A DNA stretch of 64,000 nucleotides, taken from assembly GCF_021917145.1 (NCBI RefSeq), contig NC_061061.1:3233390-3297389 (forward strand). The letters run 5' to 3'. Under the pieces are notes generated by a model. That model worked only from the letters and a program-made list of their open reading frames with translations. It was not told the DNA's origin and searched no databases. Origin of the DNA: Hypomesus transpacificus. Lineage: Eukaryota; Chordata; Actinopteri; Osmeriformes; Osmeridae. The position numbers were made by a program, and so were the translations under genes. This document shows, piece after piece, positions 58,907 through 64,000 of this stretch (within the stretch, counting starts at the first letter, position 1; every line of letters begins with the position of its first letter).

Positions 58907-59773
58907 CAGTGTTGCCACATTGGGCGGGTTCCCGCCCAATTGGGCTGCTTTTGATAATGCTGGGCGGGGCAAAATAGCCTTGGGCGGGTTGATCTAATTT
59001 GGGCGGGTTTCGTTACAATTGGGCGCTTTTTTTAAAGACTGAAAACATTCAAACAAACTATTTGATTGGCATGTGTTATTGTTCAATCACTATTAGGAAC
59101 TGAATACAGGAAGGGCAAGGGACAGAGGCTGATCTGTAGGGTAGGCCTACCTAGCATGAAGTTGCTTAAAGCAGATCGTAGCTAACTTGGGTTTGCATTG
59201 GTTTTCGAAAAGTAAAAATATGCCGAAGTGGGGGGAGTTCAGTGACTGTAGGGACAATCATTTGGAGTGGGGCTTTGGAATCCATGGATACTGTGATATC
59301 AACAATACTGTAAATTCTAGCAATTCATTTTTGTGTTTGTGTATAAGGGATAGAGAGGAACAATCGCGAAGGGGAGAGAACAATCGGAACAAATACAGGA
59401 GGCCTAGTAGTGTTTCTGTGCTTGTTGAAAAAAAAAATAGAGAGCTATATACATTTTAAATAGGTTGGATTTTGGAGTTTGATTGTGGCTTAATCTAGCT
59501 TTACATGTCATGGCAGAATGTCATTACTTTATTGTGTTGAGCTAAAAACTTCAGGTGTAATGTTTTTTCTCATTCTGCTCTTAGTGATCTGTACATTTAA
59601 TCTCCGTTTTTGCAGATTAAAGCTTTGAATGTTTGTGGCGTATTTTCTATTGAACATGTCATGGTTTTACACGGCTTTCTGGAAAAGTAAGGATTTTGGC
59701 GGTTTTTTATAGAAGTGGGCGGGTTTTAAATTGTTATTGGGCGGAAAACTGTCAATCTAATCTGGCAACACTG
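58907..59773. mobile_element. hAT-type element with an internal open frame
   Basis: Ends CAGTGTTGCCA and TGGCAACACTG with an exact 8-bp duplication GTAGTGGA on both sides. An internal frame at 59220-59459 starts MPKWGEFSDCRDNHLEWGFG. I do not recognise it as a known transposase domain. The repeated words GGGCGGG and TTGGGCGG mark both ends. Confidence 0.83.
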
Positions 59774-60410
59774 GTAGTGGACTGCCTAGTGTATGGTGCG
59801 GACATTAGTTTATTGAGTAGAGTAAAAAGTGTTGTATTGTTTGCGTTCATATACATGTAAGTATTTTTGATGCTTCTTGTTATGTCTAGTTATGCCATTA
59901 TGAGTCTGTGTTTGTTAGACACGGTATTGCAGTAGTTAAATGTGTTTTCTGATTCCGGAGTCGTGGTTATTTTAGCAATGCTACATAATCGTTGTTAGCC
60001 AGCTAGTGAGTGACATGTTTACTTGCTGTTTTAGAGGCTGGAATGTCTACGTGGGATAACAGACAGTATAGACAGTAGTGTCACTGCAGTAACGTTATTA
60101 CAAGAATGTTGCTTGAGATAATATGGCTATAATTGATGTGATGTATTCACTAGCATTATATTTTGAGATGCCTATTATTGTATTATGCAATATTAAGTAT
60201 CCGTTGTATTCTGTTTCTTTACAGAACCACACATAGGCACACACACACACACACACACAGCCATAAAGGCAAATCTAACCAACACCATTCCTCTCAACTG
60301 TACAATAAAAAAACTACTTTGGATCTGTACATCATCTCCGGCATTTTAATCAGATGCACCCCAGTGACTTCTAAGCATTACTGACCAGAGAACATAGTCT
60401 CCACAACAAA

Positions 60411-60430
60411 TTGGTGCCGAAGCCCGGGAA
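60411..60430 (+). promoter_or_regulatory. Primer-binding-like site of the BEL/Pao element
   Basis: TTGGTGCCGAAGCCCGGGAA follows the presumed LTR end by two bases. The TGGTGCCGAARCCCGG form is the usual primer site pattern in this retroelement class. Confidence 0.6.
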
Positions 60431-60455
60431 GAGAAGTTGTTGTTGGGATAACCCA

Positions 60456-62125
60456 ATGATGTACGCCGATCAGTCAAGCCACGCCGCCGATGCCCGGCCC
60501 AGCCGTGAGAGAAGGCCACCTGCCTGGTTCGCAGACTATGCTGTCTCACACCCCAACCACAATCAGTATCCTCCATCTGCTCAATCAGTGCCTTACCCAG
60601 TGGGAACCCAGGAGAGGGATTACGGTGCGGAGAGGTCAGCCGGGATGGTCCCGCTTGCCCTACAATGGCCTATACAGCAGTGGGCTGAAGATGCCAGTGA
60701 CGCATTAAGGAACCCAAGCCAGCCTGTGCCGTTCAGACCACAGTATCAAAGTACTCCTGCTCCCACTAGTGCACCAGCACCAGAGGTCACATCAGTCATT
60801 TTGGAGGCTATCAAGCTGCTCCAGGAGGACAACCAGAGACTGCACCTCACAGTCATACAGATGCAGAGACAGCTCAGCACCAGTGCTTCAGGACCAGTGT
60901 TGCACCATTCTGCCCCACCAAGACCACCTACCATGGACAGAAGCCCCTTGCTGCTTCCACCACCACCGCTGCAGCACCCAAGTATGCAGTATCGCATGCC
61001 AAAGGAGTAGGAGGATGATTGGCCACTACCTCCACCCCCACTGCCGCAGCGTTCCAGTTCTCAGTATGGCCAGCCAAAGGAAGAGCAGGTTTATTTCCTA
61101 CCACCGCCACCTCCACCAGAGGATGTAGTGCAGAGGCCAGCACATGCTGCAGTGGCACACAGTAACATGTTGGAGGAGCTCACAGAGCACATGAAGAGGA
61201 TGGAAAAAACACCACAGGGCCATGGAGTGTCCACAGCCGAGTACTGTGAGCTATATGAAGGTTCTGAAAGTAAGTCTGTCTTCAGCATCCCTGCCATACG
61301 CAGAGAGCCAGCGGCCCAACAGAACTCCAGAGGTTATCAGCAAAAGCGGGTGTATCGTAGACCTCAGCCCAATATTCCCTGCTTCACGAAAGCCGACCCA
61401 AGAGAGTTCGCCCAGCTAAAGATAGCGCTGGAAAACGTTTTGCCTGCATATGCAACAGAGCGCTTTAAATATCAAATATTAGTGGACCATTTGAAGTTTG
61501 AAGAGGCTCTCTTGATTGCCGACTCCTACACCGACTCAAGGCAGCCATACACGGATACAATGGCGACCCTCACTGAACACTATGGGCAACCACATCAGTT
61601 GGCTCTGTGACGCATCGCAGAACTGATGGAAGCCCCAAACATCCGCACCAATGACACTGGTGCCTTTAAGAAGTTTGCGCTGCAAGTGCGGGCGCTGATG
61701 GGTATGCTCGACCAGCTTGGTGATAGTGGCAGTGGCAGGGTGGGTCACATGTGATCAGATTGCTGCTGAAGCTCCCACAGGACATGAGAGCGGAATTTAA
61801 GAGGTACCTGTACCCTCAACGCATCCCAACTCTGCTGCACTTTGCTAAGTGGCTGGAGTACGAGCTGAAGATGCAGGAGACTGTGTTTGAGACTCTCAGT
61901 GGGAGTGGCAAAGCAGATGGAGACACAAAGAAGGAGAGACGCAGGGATTTGAAATCTAACCTTCCTACCAGCATTCTCCATGGAGCAGATCAGCCTGGGA
62001 GTACTGCTGTCAGCGAGACACCCCCGACACAGCCATCGGTAATCCAGGTGATAGACAAGCATATTGCCCACACTGCTCCAATGATCAGCACTACTTCAAT
62101 CAGTGCTCCAACTTCAGTCAGCTGA
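60456..62125 (+). pseudogene. BEL/Pao gag region, broken
   Basis: The frame from the ATG at 60456 is Pro-rich, with coiled-coil-like and capsid-like regions (RPQPNIPCFTKADPREFAQL at about 61353). Breaks: a TAG at 61008-61010 and a TGA at 61608-61610, both within an otherwise continuous frame. There is a frameshift near 61740, and a second one near 62055 leading into the zinc-knuckle frame. The protein would be the structural Gag of a retrotransposon particle. Confidence 0.8.
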
Positions 62126-63918
62126 GCACTGAGCAGAAGACTGCGTGGGTGAAACCAAACAGGAAGTGTTGGCGTTATGGACGCGCCCACCAGGCCGCAC
62201 AGTGTCGACTCAAGACCACAGGTAAGAAATGTAAAGGGAAGCATCTGGAAGCCCTCCATGATGCTAATGCCAAGCCAGCCCCCGAGAACAGTTCAAGCCC
62301 GGTCAGTAAGGCAAATGAGGTGTACTACCTGGACCGACGGTCGGGTTGCAGTCCAGTGATGTTGAAGGTGAGCAAGGTGATCCTGCGCAATGGTAGGCAT
62401 TGCATGGAGACATACGCCATCTTGGATGATGGCTCTGAGCGCACGATCCTGCTTGCTACTGCTGCACAGACCCTGAAACTGCAGGGAGAACCAGAAGACC
62501 TCGCTCTGAGAACTGTGCGCCAGGAGATGAGAGTCATCCATGGGTCAAATGTGTCGTTCTCTGTCTCTCATGCCTGCCAGCCGAACAGGATCTTCAAGAT
62601 CAGTGAAGCATTCACCGCAGATGAACTGGGCCTGGCAGAACACTCTTACCCACTGAAGATGCTGCAGAGGAAATACAACCACTTAAAGGGCCTGCCACTA
62701 CAAGCGTTAAGTCAGGTCCACCCTGTTCTTCTGATCGGTTCAGACTACCCACATCTGATTACCCCGATTGAGCCAGTGCGTCTGGGCCCCCCTGGTGGAC
62801 CCGCTGCAGTGAGGACCCGGCTAGGCTGGACTTTGCAGGGGCCAACCAAGCTTGTGCAACAGCAGCTCCAGCTACAACAGTGTTTGCATGTGTCCACGTT
62901 CTCACCATCCGCAGAGTTTCTCCAGCATGTCGAGAAGCTCTGGCAGCTGGATGTCCTGCCTTACAGAAGCGAGAAGTTGGTGTCCCGCTCCCGGCAGGAC
63001 AAGGAGCCCATTGACCTACTAGAGGAGAGAACGGTGCATATGGAGGTATACGGGATTCAGCGATATGCCACCCCATTGCTGAGAGTTAAGAACATGCCGA
63101 AGCTTCAAGCACCAAAGGAGGCTGTCCTTGCACTGCTCCGCAACGCCGAGAGACGCTTGGCCAAAGATCCGAAGCAGGCAGCAGCCTACTGTGCTGAAAT
63201 CCAGAAGCTGGAACAAGCAGGGTACATTGTGAGGGTCAAAGAAGAAGAACCGAAGGCAGATGGTGAGTCCTGGTACATCCCTCACCATGTGGTAAGCCAT
63301 AATGGGAAGAACCACATTGTGTTAAATTGCTCCTTCAGCTACAAGGGCGTTAACATGAATGACTTGCTCCTTCCTGGGCCCACAATGACTTCCAGCCTGC
63401 TCGGTGTGCTGTTGCGCTTCCGAGAGCATTCCATTGCTCTCAGTAGTTATATTAAAGGAATGTTCCACCAGGTGAGACTGCTACCCGAAGACAAAGCCCT
63501 CCTACGCTTTCTGTGGAGAGACCTTCAGAGGGATGCACCCCCAGGTATTTATGAGTGGCAGGTTCTCCCCTTCGGGACCACTTGCAGTCCATGCTGTGTA
63601 ACATTTGCGTTGCAGAAGCACGTGCTGGACCACACTCAACCAGAAGAAGATGTCCGTGTAGCAGTGGAGAGATGTTTCTACGTGGACAATTGCCTCCGAA
63701 GTGTGCCCTCCCTAGATGAAGCAAAGCGACTGGTGAAGAAAATGAAATCACTCCTCGCGGAGGGGGGATTTGAGCTTTGTCAGTGGGCAAGCGACACCCC
63801 AGAGACCATCAGCCACCTACCAAAGGAGTTGAGATCAGAAAGTAGCGAGCTGTGGCTAAATGAGACAGCGACAGACCCGCAGGAGTTGGCTCTGGGCCTT
63901 CGGTGGTTCTGCCACTGA
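62066..63918 (+). pseudogene. BEL/Pao pol region (knuckles, protease, RT), inactive
   Basis: Order: an intact CCHC knuckle (CPHCSNDQHYFNQC, about 62072), a second knuckle with Tyr for the second Cys (CWRYGRAHQAAQC), and an aspartic protease motif (ILDDGSERTIL, about 62415). The reverse transcriptase follows (LPFGTTCSPCC and FYVDNC, the BEL-type YVDN form). In the first RT catalytic motif the expected Asp is Tyr (SSYIKGMFHQV, about 63441). A TGA at 63916-63918 interrupts the frame; related sequence (GTLGYRFRL..NIYRVLAS) continues in the same frame to the window edge. Confidence 0.85.
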
Positions 63919-64000
63919 GGTACCCTTGGGTATAGATTCCGCCTACAGGATCCTCTTGTGCCCACCATGCAAAATATCTACCGGGTCCTGGCAAGTCTCT

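Larger units (their letters stand above)
57820..60408 (+). other. Probable 5' LTR of the BEL/Pao element, interrupted
   Basis: Immediately upstream of the primer-binding-like sequence at 60411, the sequence ends ACAACA. It has an AATAAA near 60303 and a (CA)n run at 60238-60259. A possible start is TGTTGCGAAGGACTGATGGG at 57820. Removing the two hAT insertions and their duplications leaves about 0.8 kb. The partner 3' LTR lies beyond the window, so the left border is a guess; TG at 58760 is an alternative. Confidence 0.45.

Overview
The window is eukaryotic and, from its content, a teleost fish. Genes have short exons joined by GT..AG introns. The intergenic DNA is packed with fish-type repeats: hAT and Tc1 elements, L2-like LINEs, a BEL/Pao retrotransposon, CA/GT microsatellites and poly-C tracts. 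The gene families (Siglec-like receptors, WAP, Ly6/uPAR-like, TBC) fit. I cannot name the species. All multi-exon models were assembled by hand from splice sites and reading frame. Seven were summed exon by exon and give a whole number of codons.

Layout. 1.2-7.4 kb (-): a complete 10-exon TBC-domain RabGAP gene of 464 codons. 8.6-9.0 kb (-): one V-set exon with a J-like motif, resembling NKp30/NCR3. 10.9-13.6 kb (+): a single-Ig Siglec-15-like receptor of 267 codons. 14.9-15.1 kb (+): a decayed Siglec C2 exon. 15.9-18.9 kb (-): an intact four-Ig Siglec-like receptor (gene A, 512 codons). 21.7-23.1 kb (+): a secreted protein with three WAP domains. 28.1-30.7 kb (-): a tandem copy of gene A (gene B) carrying several disabling changes. 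33.8-39.3 kb (+): a two-Ig Siglec-like receptor (gene C), divergent from B, with an LTR element in one intron. 40-46 kb: repeats (nested hAT, a TA-flanked element, an L2-like LINE, a Tc1 fragment). 47.7-48.9 kb and 55.9-57.6 kb (-): two tandem copies of a GPI-anchored Ly6/uPAR-like gene; the second is intact and the first has lost its signal-peptide exon and is frameshifted. 51.9-53.9 kb: a Tc1 element split by an L2-like LINE. 57.8-64 kb: a BEL/Pao retrotransposon, possibly with two hAT insertions in its 5' LTR, running off the window end.

Biology. From 8.6 to 39.3 kb this looks like an innate-immune receptor cluster. It holds sialic-acid-binding-type receptors with tyrosine-bearing tails (YxN and ITIM-like motifs), an activating-receptor-like V domain and a WAP antiprotease/antimicrobial-type secreted protein. 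A Ly6/uPAR-like GPI-anchored pair follows. The cluster grew by tandem duplication: A and B lie in paired units, and the WAP block of about 7 kb is present in only one of them. The Ly6-like pair duplicated separately. Functions are family-level inference; expression and ligands cannot be read from sequence.
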